Positions 57,032 to 64,000 of a stretch of DNA of 64,000 nucleotides are shown here, in pieces. Location: NCBI GenBank assembly GCA_027488985.1, contig JAIYAR010000005.1, positions 186,001-250,000 on the forward strand, given 5' to 3'. Below the pieces are notes generated by a model. That model made no database searches, was not told where the DNA came from, and saw only the letters and a program-made list of their open reading frames with translations. Each line of letters starts with the position of its first letter. Position 1 is the stretch's first letter. The position numbers and the translations under genes are program-made. The DNA comes from Comamonadaceae bacterium (GTDB lineage: Bacteria; Pseudomonadota; Gammaproteobacteria; Burkholderiales; Burkholderiaceae_C).

Positions 57032-57513
57032 CTGTTTTGAATGATGGTTCGTAAAGTCGCTTGGTCGACTTTTCTTGCGGCACCAAAGCCAGCGATGACG
57101 CGGCCCGCCAAAGGTTTAACTTTGACGAAAGCAAAGTCTCCAAGTTCTGTCATGAAGGCTGCTTCCGGAAAGCGCTGAACATACGCTTCACGTGTCGCGT
57201 GATAGGCAGCGTCACTGGCACCGACAAATTCAATGTCGGCTTGAATAGATACCCGGGACAAGGCATGTACCTCTTCGCCAGCGACCTCCGGCTTGGCTAT
57301 CAAAAGAGCCGCTTGTAGTTTGTTCTTCAAGTACTTGAAGTGGGGAGACAAAGCGCTGACATGGATCAGTAGCACCCCCTCGCCATGCATGAGAGCAAAT
57401 GGAACCATGGAGGCATGAGGTAATCCGCCTTCATCGATAGTCGCCAGGCTTGCGATACGTTGTTTGCACAACAGCTCGGAAATCACGGAATCAAAGGATG
57501 TTGTTTCGTTCAT
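57028..57513 (-). CDS. Pyridoxamine 5'-phosphate oxidase-like (PPOX-fold) protein
   Basis: A 161-residue split-barrel protein, FMN-binding family, with the start FDSVISELLCKQRIASLATI and GLPHASMVPFALMHGEGVLL typical of HugZ-like or general PPOX-fold proteins. It lacks the extra C-terminal domain of HugZ haem oxygenases. It overlaps the end of the amidotransferase gene by 4 bp, tail to tail. Cofactor and substrate are not known. Confidence 0.82.
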   Translation of the reverse strand: MNETTSFDSVISELLCKQRIASLATIDEGGLPHASMVPFALMHGEGVLLIHVSALSPHFKYLKNKLQAALLIAKPEVAGEEVHALSRVSIQADIEFVGASDAAYHATREAYVQRFPEAAFMTELGDFAFVKVKPLAGRVIAGFGAARKVDQATLRTIIQNS

Positions 57514-57721
57514 CTGGTGATGGTAGCCGTCAACAAAAACGCCCCGCTACCGGTTAGATAGTCAGGGCGTTAACGGTAGAGGCTTTGGTAAAACCTTCTA
57601 TAGCCCGGTTCCTTGTGAGTGCCGGTGGCATGGGGCTGTTGTTCAACCCTGATGAGAAGTGTATTTCGAACGAATAGCCATTTGATTGCGAAGTTGCTAG
57701 TAATCAAATAATTTTAGGCAT

Positions 57722-57755
57722 AATATTCCAACAAAGTCACTTATCTTGGAATATT
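57722..57755. promoter_or_regulatory. Palindromic site at the lrp-type gene start
   Basis: AATATTCCA (57722-57730) and TGGAATATT (57747-57755) form a perfect 9-bp inverted repeat with a 16-bp spacer. The right arm ends on the base before the GTG start and contains the only Shine-Dalgarno-like TTGGA. A dimeric regulator bound here would block both RNA polymerase and ribosome, so it is a candidate autoregulatory operator. Confidence 0.6.
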
Positions 57756-58220
57756 GTGGAAATAGATCGCATTGACCAGCAAATTCTGGAAATTCTCCAG
57801 ATAGATGGCAGGATTGCCAATCAGGATCTTGCTGATCGCATTGGGTTATCCCCTTCTCCCTGCTTGCGTCGTGTCAGGGCACTTGAAGAATCAGGTCTGA
57901 TTACCGGCTATCGCGCCATGCTGGACGCCAAAAAGTTGGGTTTGTCTTTGATCGCCTTGGTTCACATTTCCATGGACAGGCACACACCTGAACGATTTGC
58001 CAATTTTGAAGCCAGTGTCGGCGTATTGCCCGAGGTGCTCGAATGCCTGCTCATTACCGGACAGGATGCGGACTATCAGATCAAGGTCGCAGTCAAGGAC
58101 ATGGACCACTACCAGACATTGCTCTTAAACAAACTTACCCGTATCGAAGGGGTTACCGGGGTTCACTCCAGCTTTGTGTTGCGACGGGTAATCGATAGAA
58201 CCGCACTTCCTTTAGTTTGA
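57756..58220 (+). CDS. Lrp/AsnC-family transcriptional regulator
   Basis: A 154-residue Lrp-type regulator beginning at GTG 57756. The helix-turn-helix is in ILEILQIDGRIANQDLADRI, then GLSPSPCLRRVRALE; the RAM effector domain follows (about 70-145). It probably regulates itself and the NRDE gene 9 bp downstream, or amino-acid genes elsewhere; effector unknown. The start is preceded by a perfect palindrome. Confidence 0.9.
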   Translation: MEIDRIDQQILEILQIDGRIANQDLADRIGLSPSPCLRRVRALEESGLITGYRAMLDAKKLGLSLIALVHISMDRHTPERFANFEASVGVLPEVLECLLITGQDADYQIKVAVKDMDHYQTLLLNKLTRIEGVTGVHSSFVLRRVIDRTALPLV

Positions 58221-58229
58221 GGTATCACG

Positions 58230-58985
58230 ATGTGCTTGATCGTATGGGATTGGGATCCAGAGGCCGAAAAGCTGCTGGTTCTGAGCAATCGGGATGAAGC
58301 CTATCTTCGGCCGACTCTTCCCCTTCATGCATGGTCTGGCAAGAACATTTATGCGGGCAAAGACGAGGAAGCGCTAGGCACATGGCTCGGATGCAGTAAG
58401 ACAGGCAGACTGGCTGCAGTAACCAATTTCAGGAGCGGTCAAGCACCCAACCCCCAGGCCAAGAGCAGAGGTCAATTGGTCACCCAGTTCCTGGCTGCTG
58501 AATTGAATTCCGAAGATTTTCTGCGATGCATTGCGAAGCAAGCAGATGCTTACAACGCTTTCAATGTATTGGTATTTGATGGTGAAACCTTGGCGGGTTT
58601 TGAGAGCCATTCCTCAAGAACCTTGACCATGTTGCCAGGAATCTCTGGGGTTTCCAATGCAGGATTCAACAGCCCTTGGCCAAAGTTGACCACGACCAAA
58701 CACAGGCTTAAAGAACTACGTAAAGCGATAAACGTTTCGAATGAAGACTACTTTGCTTTGTTGGCAGACACCCAACTTGCGAACTTGGATGCCTGCCCTG
58801 CAACTGGTATTCCACAAGAAATCGAGCACCAGCTATCTGCTGTGTTCATCAAGATGCCCGGCTATGGAACCCGGGCAAGCAGTGTTGTACAGATAAGTCC
58901 TGCCTCCGTCTTGTTTCAAGAACGTACGTTCAATGAGCAAGGAAAGCAGGGTCTGGTGACCGTGAGTTTTCCAATTAGCACTTAA
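58230..58985 (+). CDS. NRDE-family (TANGO2-like) protein
   Basis: A 251-residue protein whose second strand carries the family signature [14 protein letters not shown] (residues about 20-33) and whose first strand is MCLIVWDWD, placing it in the NRDE/TANGO2 family; Cys2 aligns with the N-terminal nucleophile of Ntn hydrolases. Haem trafficking has been proposed for eukaryotic relatives. It starts 9 bp after the Lrp gene and overlaps the end of minE by 4 bp, tail to tail. Confidence 0.85.
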   Translation: MCLIVWDWDPEAEKLLVLSNRDEAYLRPTLPLHAWSGKNIYAGKDEEALGTWLGCSKTGRLAAVTNFRSGQAPNPQAKSRGQLVTQFLAAELNSEDFLRCIAKQADAYNAFNVLVFDGETLAGFESHSSRTLTMLPGISGVSNAGFNSPWPKLTTTKHRLKELRKAINVSNEDYFALLADTQLANLDACPATGIPQEIEHQLSAVFIKMPGYGTRASSVVQISPASVLFQERTFNEQGKQGLVTVSFPIST

Positions 58986-59242
58986 CGCGCGTCGGGCAAC
59001 TCAATCTTCACTTCCAGTACTTCCAGGTTGTCCTGACGTTCCAAATTGACTTTGATGTCATCAGGATTGATCTTGATGTACTTGCTGATAACTGCAACCA
59101 GATCCCTCTGCAAGTCGGGCAGGTAGTCGGGCTCCGCAGCATTGCGACCGCTGCGTTCATGGGCCAGAATGATTTGCAACCGTTCCTTGGCAACACTGGC
59201 TGTCTTCTTTTTTTCGCCAATCAGGAATGAAAGGAATGACAT
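58982..59242 (-). CDS. minE: Cell division topological specificity factor MinE
   Basis: An 86-residue MinE, which drives MinD off the membrane and sets up Min oscillation so that division occurs at mid-cell. The N-terminal membrane-targeting part [20 protein letters not shown] is followed by [12 protein letters not shown], the MinD-contact helix, then the dimer domain ([20 protein letters not shown]). It is the last gene of minC-minD-minE, 4 bp after minD. Confidence 0.96.
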   Translation of the reverse strand: MSFLSFLIGEKKKTASVAKERLQIILAHERSGRNAAEPDYLPDLQRDLVAVISKYIKINPDDIKVNLERQDNLEVLEVKIELPDAR

Positions 59243-59246
59243 AGCC

Positions 59247-60062
59247 TCATTTCCCTCCGAACAGGCGCTTCAACAAGCCTTGCTTCGGCGCTTCGGTAAA
59301 TCGCATGGGCTTCTCGGCACCCAAAAAGCGGTCGATGACATCTTTGTAGGCTTCTGACACGTCACTTCCCTGCATATGCACTGCTGGAACGCCTTGGTTA
59401 GATGCCTGCAAAACGGATTCACTTTCCGGAATTACACCGATCAACGGTATGCGCAGAATGTCCTGAATGTCGTCCAGGGACAGCATCTGCCCTTGGTCTA
59501 CACGTGCCGGGTTGTAACGTGTAATGAGCAGGTGTTCCTTGATCGGGGCTGTACCTTCCACCGCACGTTTGGTTTTGCTCGACAACATACCCAGAATCCG
59601 GTCTGAATCACGCACGGATGACACTTCCGGATTGGTAACCACCAGCGCCTCATCCGCAAAGTGCATAGCCATCAGAGCACCAGTTTCGATACCGGCGGGA
59701 GAGTCGCACACGATGTACTCGAACTCCATGGCAGACAGATCATTCAATACCCGCTCCACGCCTTCTTGCGTGAGTGCGTCTTTGTCACGAGTCTGTGAAG
59801 CAGCAAGGATGTACAGGTTGTCGCATTGCTTGTCTTTGATCAGTGCCTGATTCAGGTTGGCCTCTCCCTGGATCACATTAATCAGGTCATAAACAACACG
59901 ACGCTCGCAACCCATGATGAGGTCAAGGTTCCGTAAACCTACGTCAAAGTCAATAACGGCGGTCTTGTGCCCACGCAACGCCAAGCCTGTTGCAAAACTT
60001 GCGCTGGTTGTCGTTTTACCAACCCCGCCTTTGCCCGATGTAACAACGATGATCTTGGCCAT
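59247..60062 (-). CDS. minD: Septum site-determining ATPase MinD
   Basis: A 271-residue MinD, a deviant-Walker ATPase that binds the membrane with ATP and recruits MinC. The P-loop is [15 protein letters not shown] (residues 6-20), with [12 protein letters not shown] and the C-terminal amphipathic membrane anchor near [23 protein letters not shown] 60062 is preferred over a longer frame with MKDLLL before it. It follows minC by 34 bp. Confidence 0.97.
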   Translation of the reverse strand: MAKIIVVTSGKGGVGKTTTSASFATGLALRGHKTAVIDFDVGLRNLDLIMGCERRVVYDLINVIQGEANLNQALIKDKQCDNLYILAASQTRDKDALTQEGVERVLNDLSAMEFEYIVCDSPAGIETGALMAMHFADEALVVTNPEVSSVRDSDRILGMLSSKTKRAVEGTAPIKEHLLITRYNPARVDQGQMLSLDDIQDILRIPLIGVIPESESVLQASNQGVPAVHMQGSDVSEAYKDVIDRFLGAEKPMRFTEAPKQGLLKRLFGGK

Positions 60063-60096
60063 GAGAAGCAGGTCTTTCAAAAAGAAGTGAAATGTT

Positions 60097-60861
60097 TCAA
60101 GCCTTGAGGGCTTCTATCAATAATTTTTCTTGTCCGTCATCACTGAGCCGGACTTGAGCCGTTTTCCCATGAACTTCCTTGGGAAACGGATTTTCGCTGG
60201 TGCGGTAAACCCCGGCGATGGAAACCAACTCCGGTTCCAGAGACAGCGCAAATATCCGAGCCTTGGCATTGCCTCTCGCACCTGCCATAGCTTTGCCGCG
60301 TAAAGCTGCATAAACGTGAATATTACCGTCAGCTACAACCTCTGCGCCTTGGTTGACCATAGCCAAAACGACCAGGTCACACCCCTTGGCATACACCTTT
60401 TGTCCTGATCGCAAAGGCTTGTCGATCACCATCGTTGCAGGTCCGGGCACTTCGCGAATCAGTGCCTGTTTTGGCTCTGTTTCCACAACAGATGGCTTTG
60501 GGCGCTGCACCTCGGGCTCAGCCTTGACTAAACCCGCGTTTTCTGCAGATTCGGCCCAAGAAGCATGGTTGCTGCGGTAGGCAACAGGAATCAGGTTGCA
60601 GGTTTTCAAGACCGCTAAAAGCGGGTTTAGTTCTTGAGCCGGTACATCAGCATCCAAGAAAGAAAAATCCAAAACCAAACCATCGTTTTCAAAGAAATCT
60701 GGCGTTTCCCCTTGAGGTCCAAAAGCTGCGGACAGTTCTTCGGCCAAAACTTGAAAGTTTCCGGATTTCAACAGCAAAGCAACCAACGGTAGTTGCGCGC
60801 TTTTGATTTCAAAGGTGCTTCGTTTTGATGAAGAAGGTTGCACGGCAGAAGGTGCTGGCAT
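60097..60861 (-). CDS. minC: Septum site-determining protein MinC
   Basis: A 254-residue MinC, the FtsZ-assembly inhibitor. The N-terminal domain (about 15-110) begins TFEIKSAQLPLVALLLKSGN; a Pro/Glu-rich linker follows; and the C-terminal beta-helical domain (about 145-250) has PLRSGQKVYAKGCDLVVLAM and VNQGAEVVADGNIHVYAALR. It heads the minCDE operon and is divergent from the diguanylate cyclase gene across the origin-like region. Confidence 0.94.
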   Translation of the reverse strand: MPAPSAVQPSSSKRSTFEIKSAQLPLVALLLKSGNFQVLAEELSAAFGPQGETPDFFENDGLVLDFSFLDADVPAQELNPLLAVLKTCNLIPVAYRSNHASWAESAENAGLVKAEPEVQRPKPSVVETEPKQALIREVPGPATMVIDKPLRSGQKVYAKGCDLVVLAMVNQGAEVVADGNIHVYAALRGKAMAGARGNAKARIFALSLEPELVSIAGVYRTSENPFPKEVHGKTAQVRLSDDGQEKLLIEALKA

Positions 60862-61352
60862 GAAAGGGTTTGTACAGATTCGTCAAAAGGTAGCAAATCT
60901 TACTTGATGCGAAGGTGGCTTCTATCGATTTATCGACAGAAATTGCAGATGTACACAAGTTTTTTCCCAATCTTTTGAAGTATGAAAAACTGGGGAAAAA
61001 GTTTTCCCTGCTATTGTCTTATTTCTTTAATTTCAAGATAGTAGTAGTAGATAAGGAAAGCACTTTTCTGTTGATAAGCTATAAAAACTGTTATAAATCA
61101 ATAGCTTATGATTCATCTACTCTTGTGTGTGACCGTGCTTCGACTTCGTATCCGGAATATGGATAAGTTCTAGAAAGCGTTCCTATCTGTGGATAAGTTG
61201 AAGTTGTCATTGAATTTATACACAGAGTTATGCTCATTCGGCACTGTACGTGATACCAGACATTTACAGACCACTATTGATCTGTCCTTACGATTTCAGC
61301 TGACAATGGCTTTGCGCCAGAAACTGGGTGTGCGCCAGAAAGAGAAGCAAGC
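60862..61352. other. AT-rich 491-bp region with origin-like elements (candidate oriC)
   Basis: Between minC (minus) and the diguanylate cyclase (plus). From left to right: an inverted repeat GGGAAAA/TTTTCCC (60993-61008), a T-rich stretch, TAG repeated four times (61039-61050, the DnaA-trio pattern), DnaA-box-like TGTTGATAA (61069-61077), a full match to the IHF consensus (61096-61108, AATCAATAGCTTA), TATGGATAA (61158-61166), perfect TGTGGATAA (61188-61196) and TTATACACA (61216-61224). No convincing gene is present. This order is that of an unwinding element beside a DnaA-box cluster. Confidence 0.65.
61188..61224. promoter_or_regulatory. Pair of DnaA boxes in the candidate origin
   Basis: TGTGGATAA (61188-61196) is the exact complement of TTATCCACA, the consensus DnaA box, and TTATACACA (61216-61224) matches the TTATNCACA form in the opposite orientation. 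They face each other with 19 bp between. Confidence 0.75.
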
Positions 61353-62912
61353 ATGGTTGAGAAACGTTCATTCGAGATTGCCCGTGAGACCTTGAAGCAG
61401 CTCACAGCAAGAAAACTGGTTCCCACTCCGGCCAATTACCAGTCTGTATATAACGAGATAGCGGGAATTCCTTCAGTACAGCCGTTTCCGGCAGATTTCC
61501 TGCGCGATCTCTCGCAGTCTTTGCCACTGAAGACACCAGGTCAGCAGAAGCAAAAAGGCTTGTTGGACTACGCTATTGATCGCTTGAGCTGGGATGGTGT
61601 GAAAACCGCATTGGTGGGCTATGGGGCGTTTTCACCCGTAGTGGCGCCAGAGACTGGAACATCGCCGGTGGCGTCGTCTTCTCCTTTGGTACCGGAGCAG
61701 CTGTCTTCCAACCCGCCAGCTTTGACTACTGAATTTTTTGCCCAAGTTGCCCGCTTGATTGAGTATGCGCAACCGGCTCTAGGCACGGACGATGAGAGGT
61801 TTGTAGAACAAACCGTACTTTTGCTCCAAGCCATGCGCAAGCCTGATGCTGATGCATTTACCGTGAAGACCATGTTGGTGAACTACAGCCATCGTTTGTC
61901 TTTCGCGGCCGAAGATCAGGCGGAAATTCGCAAAGGCCTACTCAAGCTCTTGCATTTGGTGTTCATGAATATTGGTGAACTTAGCCTGGATGAGCAGTGG
62001 CTGAAGGGACAGATGGATGCGCTGATGAGTGTGTCGACTCCGCCGTTAAGTTTGCGTCGATTGGATGAGTTGGAGCGGCTCTTGGGTGATGTGATTTTCA
62101 AGCAGAAGGACGCAAAATACAAAGCGCTAGAGGCACAAGACGAAATGCAGCGCATGCTGGCTGCGTTTATTGAGCGTCTTGCGCACATGACACAGTCGAC
62201 CGGTACTTTCCAGAGCAAGTTGGAAGAAAGTGCCCGCCTGATTGAGCAGGCCAAGACTATTGCTGACATTGCACCGGTACTGAAGGAAGTAGTTGGAACC
62301 ACACGCAACATGGCGCAGGAAAGCCAGCTGTCACGCGAGCAGTTGGGTGCTATGCAGGAGCGTGCCAAACAGACAGAAGCGGAATTGGCCCAACTGCACA
62401 AGGAACTAGACAGGGTGAGCTTGCAGGCTCGCCATGATGCACTGACAGGTGCTTTGAACCGCAAGGGCTTGGATGAAGCCTTGAATCGGGAAATATCGAC
62501 CATGCGCCGCAATGAAAGCGTACTCAGTGTGGCGTTGCTGGATATTGATAACTTCAAAAAACTTAACGATACCCTGGGACATGCAACCGGCGATGTAGCG
62601 CTCACCCATCTCGCCACGGTCGCCAGGGAGTGTATGCGGCCCCAGGACACGCTAGCCCGCTATGGTGGCGAAGAATTTGTCATTCTCCTGCCCGATACGC
62701 CTCTGGACAAAGGCATTGAGGCCATGACCCGCTTGCAGCGCGAATTGACCAAACGCTTCTTTTTGGCAGGAACAGAAAAAGTACTGATTACCTTCAGTGC
62801 GGGCGTGGCACAGGTCGCGACGGAGGAAGAACCCGCCGATGCGATTCGCCGGGCGGACCAAGCTATGTATCTGGCAAAACGTGCCGGAAAAAACCGTGTT
62901 TTGGGCGCCTGA
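61353..62912 (+). CDS. Diguanylate cyclase (GGDEF domain)
   Basis: A 519-residue cytoplasmic protein with a C-terminal GGDEF domain (about residues 355-518) that makes cyclic di-GMP. The active-site motif is GGEEF in RYGGEEFVILLPD, and RPQD five residues before it fits the inhibitory I-site RxxD. The family segments DIDNFKKLNDTLGHATGDVA and ALTGALNRKGLDEAL are present. The N-terminal 300 residues are helical, with a coiled coil (about 290-350) before the catalytic domain, and no known sensor domain. It starts next to the origin-like region. Confidence 0.92.
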   Translation: MVEKRSFEIARETLKQLTARKLVPTPANYQSVYNEIAGIPSVQPFPADFLRDLSQSLPLKTPGQQKQKGLLDYAIDRLSWDGVKTALVGYGAFSPVVAPETGTSPVASSSPLVPEQLSSNPPALTTEFFAQVARLIEYAQPALGTDDERFVEQTVLLLQAMRKPDADAFTVKTMLVNYSHRLSFAAEDQAEIRKGLLKLLHLVFMNIGELSLDEQWLKGQMDALMSVSTPPLSLRRLDELERLLGDVIFKQKDAKYKALEAQDEMQRMLAAFIERLAHMTQSTGTFQSKLEESARLIEQAKTIADIAPVLKEVVGTTRNMAQESQLSREQLGAMQERAKQTEAELAQLHKELDRVSLQARHDALTGALNRKGLDEALNREISTMRRNESVLSVALLDIDNFKKLNDTLGHATGDVALTHLATVARECMRPQDTLARYGGEEFVILLPDTPLDKGIEAMTRLQRELTKRFFLAGTEKVLITFSAGVAQVATEEEPADAIRRADQAMYLAKRAGKNRVLGA

Positions 62913-62921
62913 AGTTGGCCG

Positions 62922-63137
62922 CTATAGCGCTGAACCCAAGAACCACTGGATCACAAACTTGGCGGCAAAGCCAACCATGCCGAATGCCAGTCCCAGGAAG
63001 AGGACAAAGGTTCCGAACTTGCCCGCTTTGGACTCCCAGGCAAGTTGCCCGATGATGAATAGCATGTAGAGCATAAAAGCTCCCACGCCGAAAGTCAGGC
63101 CGAATGCGGCGATCTGTTCTTCAGAGAACCCGAACAT
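62922..63137 (-). CDS. DUF2788 small membrane protein
   Basis: A 71-residue protein with two predicted transmembrane helices (about 9-31 and 44-66; FGLTFGVGAFMLYMLFIIGQ and FGTFVLFLGLAFGMVGFAAK), of the DUF2788 type common in Betaproteobacteria. The start ATG 63137 overlaps the DUF2189-type stop by one base. Function unknown. Confidence 0.82.
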   Translation of the reverse strand: MFGFSEEQIAAFGLTFGVGAFMLYMLFIIGQLAWESKAGKFGTFVLFLGLAFGMVGFAAKFVIQWFLGSAL

Positions 63138-63979
63138 TACTTGGCTCCGCTACCGGGAGTCAGATTTCCATCCTGAGGGTGGCTATCCAAGTCAGGCTCT
63201 ACCAAGTCCCGGTAAGCGTGCCAGCTTGCATGTCCCAACATCGGAATGACAAAAATCAGACCGATCAACAGTGAGGCAAGGCCTAAAAAGGTGAAGCCCA
63301 TAATCAGTGCGGCCCACCAGGCCATGACACCCGGGTTCGCAAGAACGACTTGCCAGCTGGCCAACACGGCAGTTTTTACATTGACCTTGCGATCCAACAA
63401 CATAGGCATGGCCACCACGCTGGATGCAAACATGGGTGCTGCCATGAGCGCTCCCATGGCGAGCCAGAGTTCAAAGAGCCATCCGTTCGGCGACAAAATG
63501 ACCAAACGAACAAAGTCTTCCGGTGAATTTACAGGGGCCGGTGCCAGCAAGGTAATCAGGGCAGCGGATGTCAGTACCCAAGTACTTGCCGCAGCCGCCA
63601 GGAGGATGCCGAAACGAAGCATGCACCAATAGTCTTCGCCCCATCGATTGAGACGCTGGTTTTGCCAATTCAACCAGGTTTGGGCAATGACTTCCCAATC
63701 AGCGGGTTCATCCCGATCAATGGCACGGCTCAGGGCGTACAAGCTGGTTGCAAGCACCGGAGCAATAACCAGAAAACCCGTCAAAGCCCCGGCCAAAAGC
63801 CAGAACTTGTGCCGCGCGAATGCAACGATGGCGGCGCCGACAAATGTGAGTACCAAACCGTGGGACAAACTGGCGATGCCGGAGTATTGGATGTCCCGCC
63901 AACCCATGCCAAGCCACACCAGAGGCCGCATAAAGCCGACGGTGCGCACGGAAATGGTTTGTGATGGCATTGGGTTCAT
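63137..63979 (-). CDS. DUF2189-type integral membrane protein
   Basis: A 280-residue membrane protein with about six predicted transmembrane segments, of the DUF2189 family (family-like start RPLVWLGMGWRDIQYSGIAS, and the motif FVIPMLGHASWHAYRDLVEP near the C-terminus). ATG 63979 is used; an in-frame TTG two codons upstream is the alternative. It is probably co-transcribed with the DUF2788 gene. Function unknown. About 20 bases remain after it to the window end, with nothing identified. Confidence 0.8.
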   Translation of the reverse strand: MNPMPSQTISVRTVGFMRPLVWLGMGWRDIQYSGIASLSHGLVLTFVGAAIVAFARHKFWLLAGALTGFLVIAPVLATSLYALSRAIDRDEPADWEVIAQTWLNWQNQRLNRWGEDYWCMLRFGILLAAAASTWVLTSAALITLLAPAPVNSPEDFVRLVILSPNGWLFELWLAMGALMAAPMFASSVVAMPMLLDRKVNVKTAVLASWQVVLANPGVMAWWAALIMGFTFLGLASLLIGLIFVIPMLGHASWHAYRDLVEPDLDSHPQDGNLTPGSGAK

Positions 63980-64000
63980 GGTCAAGAGCAGTCTATGGGA

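Noticed and set aside
57538..57572. AACGCCCC / AGGGCGTT inverted repeat upstream of the PPOX gene
   Set aside because: It lies at the 5' side of the PPOX gene and has no T-run; too weak to call a terminator or operator.
60915..61395. Two short open frames (60915-61166 and 61189-61395, plus strand) in the minC/diguanylate cyclase gap
   Set aside because: They run through the TAG repeats and DnaA boxes, and have no family similarity; chance frames in AT-rich DNA are more likely.

Overview
The window (64 kb, GC-rich, no rRNA or tRNA genes, no recognisable transposase, integrase or CRISPR array) looks like chromosomal DNA of a betaproteobacterium of the order Burkholderiales, most likely a Comamonadaceae member of the Rhodoferax type. 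This rests on the rpmH-rnpA-yidD-yidC-mnmE / dnaA-dnaN-gyrB core, the DUF3348-DUF802-OmpA-DUF2894 genes after gyrB, and the protein families overall. Genus is an inference; no database was searched.

Layout. 0-4 kb: the end of an ammonium channel, then an operon that looks like a copper-bufferin system (BufA peptide, BufB iron oxidase, BufC partner, DoxX protein), facing a divergent ECF sigma factor and a translationally coupled zinc-finger anti-sigma candidate. 4-12 kb: a glycine-rich RRM protein, an SDR enzyme, the LPS genes kdsD-kdsC-lptC, a Kef-type antiporter, apt, an unknown gene and mnmE. 12-20.5 kb: yidC, yidD, rnpA, rpmH on the minus strand, and dnaA, dnaN, gyrB on the plus strand. 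20.5-24.2 kb: four tightly packed genes starting at the gyrB stop; two form a MotA/ExbB-like plus MotB/OmpA-like pair with a very long cytoplasmic tail, an architecture like Zorya ZorA/ZorB. 24.7-34.7 kb: a LacI-controlled galactoside locus (ABC importer, GH2 beta-galactosidase-type enzyme, GH36 alpha-galactosidase) with two near-perfect palindromic operators. 34.8-42.8 kb: a mixed stretch with a rhodanese, a deoxyinosine glycosylase, an AT-richer HNH/lipoprotein pair, DAHP synthase, cyanase, an isolated FliA-type sigma factor, an M48 protease and a TIGR00266 protein.

42.8-55.2 kb is a complete-looking oxidative (non-phosphorylative) pentose module, probably for L-arabinose: ChvE/GguAB-type importer, LysR regulator, XylB-like SDR sugar dehydrogenase, IlvD/EDD sugar-acid dehydratase, DHDPS-family 2-keto-3-deoxy-acid dehydratase, 2-ketoglutarate-semialdehyde dehydrogenase, a Gfo/Idh enzyme and a second ChvE-like binding protein. 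No sugar lactonase gene is visible. 55.5-64 kb: an extra IF-1, a glutamine amidotransferase-like protein, a PPOX-fold protein, an Lrp regulator with a palindrome at its start, an NRDE protein, minCDE, a diguanylate cyclase and two small membrane-protein genes.

Two structural points stand out. The AT-rich minC/diguanylate-cyclase intergenic region (about 60.9-61.25 kb) carries TAG triplet repeats, several DnaA-box-like sites and a consensus IHF site, so it is a good candidate for the replication origin, 45 kb from dnaA. A short dispersed repeat (core about 45 bp, ending in a GCTATCAAATTTGATAGC-like hairpin) occurs at least seven times, twice inside reading frames without breaking them.
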